Translations under genes and position numbers: made by a program | Shown here: one piece after another, positions 4,781-5,106 of the stretch | Numbering within the stretch: position 1 is the stretch's first letter | Layout: every line of letters begins with the position of its first letter | The notes under the pieces: generated by a model | The model's database searches: none | Seen by the model: only the letters and a program-made list of their open reading frames with translations | What the model was told of the DNA's origin: nothing | Source: Oxalobacteraceae bacterium | GTDB lineage: Bacteria > Pseudomonadota > Gammaproteobacteria > Burkholderiales > Burkholderiaceae_D | DNA: 5,106 nucleotides | NCBI GenBank assembly: GCA_947446335.1 | Contig: CANFGA010000274.1 | Coordinates: 1 to 5,106, forward strand | Reading direction: 5' to 3'

Positions 4781-5106
4781 ATGAGCGGTTTTGACGCGAC
4801 CTACCGACGATTGCAGCATATACACGAGCGCATGCCAGGCTTTCCGCTAGAATCGATGCGTCTGTCGCGCATGGCTTGCCATCTGCAAAAAAATCTCAAG
4901 GACTTGACCAATGCGGCCTTGAGAAAGTATGACCTGGTCGACGCCAGTTACATGGTGCTGGCCATCTTGTATGGCACCGCCGAGGAAGCCTCGACCGCAT
5001 CCCGGCTGGGCGAAGCTTGCCATGAAAAACCGGCCAACCTGACGCGCCTGTGCAACGAACTCGAATTGCGCGGCTTGATCACGCGCTGCACCTGTCCTGG
5101 AGACCG
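4781..5106 (+). CDS. MarR/EmrR-family transcriptional regulator (3' end cut by window)
   Basis: MarR proteins are dimeric winged-helix repressors, often of drug-efflux or stress genes, released by small ligands or cysteine oxidation. The 108 complete codons plus CG (Arg whatever the third base) begin MSGFDATYRRLQHIHERMPG. The order PLESMRLSRMACHLQKNL, then a helix around 44-64 (AALRKYDLVDASYMVLAILY), then the helix-turn-helix (about 70-98, with KPANLTRLCNELELRGLI), and finally the wing ending PGDR fits the MarR fold. It resembles E. coli EmrR (P-x-E-I-L-L-T-R-L-C-M-H-M-Q and N-A-T-R-I-A-D-E-L-E-K-R-G-W-I). The usual length is 140-180 residues, so roughly a third is outside the window. Five cysteines (33, 80, 91, 103, 105) are unusual, including a CTC motif in the wing. 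Likely targets would be efflux genes beyond the right edge, but none is visible. Confidence 0.88.
   Translation, partial: MSGFDATYRRLQHIHERMPGFPLESMRLSRMACHLQKNLKDLTNAALRKYDLVDASYMVLAILYGTAEEASTASRLGEACHEKPANLTRLCNELELRGLITRCTCPGD

Overview
The window looks like chromosomal DNA of a high-GC betaproteobacterium, most likely order Burkholderiales and plausibly family Oxalobacteraceae (Janthinobacterium/Massilia/Duganella type). This rests on strong G/C third-position bias, the style of the SSB and UvrA proteins, and a secreted DUF4148-type protein, a family typical of Burkholderiales. The genus is an inference.

Layout: (1) Bases 1-2852, minus strand: uvrA, the damage-recognition ATPase of nucleotide excision repair, complete except for at most the stop codon at the left edge. 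(2) Bases 2853-3217: a divergent control region with a perfect-core LexA/SOS operator (CTGT-N8-ACAG, 3047-3062) that contains a TATAAT -10 box pointing towards ssb. (3) Bases 3218-3742, plus strand: ssb, single-stranded DNA-binding protein, closed by a strong 16-bp hairpin terminator with T-tracts in both directions. (4) Bases 3798-4111: a non-coding stretch with an unusually AT-rich core, a long imperfect hairpin, and a doubtful 29-codon minus-strand reading frame that runs into the ssb terminator. (5) Bases 4112-4567, plus strand: a small secreted DUF4148-like protein built from three roughly 36-residue repeats. (6) Bases 4568-4780: a hairpin without a T-tract, a C7 tract and the upstream region of the next gene. 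(7) Bases 4781 to the right edge, plus strand: the first 108 codons of a cysteine-rich MarR/EmrR-type regulator.

How the genes relate: uvrA and ssb form a divergent DNA-repair pair sharing one SOS operator, as in Escherichia coli, so both are expected to rise when RecA triggers LexA cleavage. The DUF4148 gene and the MarR gene look like separate transcription units; EmrR-type regulators usually control drug-efflux genes, which would lie beyond the right edge if present. I see no rRNA, tRNA, CRISPR array, insertion sequence or phage gene, and no clear new multi-gene system. The most noteworthy items are the shared SOS operator, the triple-repeat secreted protein, the cysteine-rich MarR wing and the AT-rich hairpin island.
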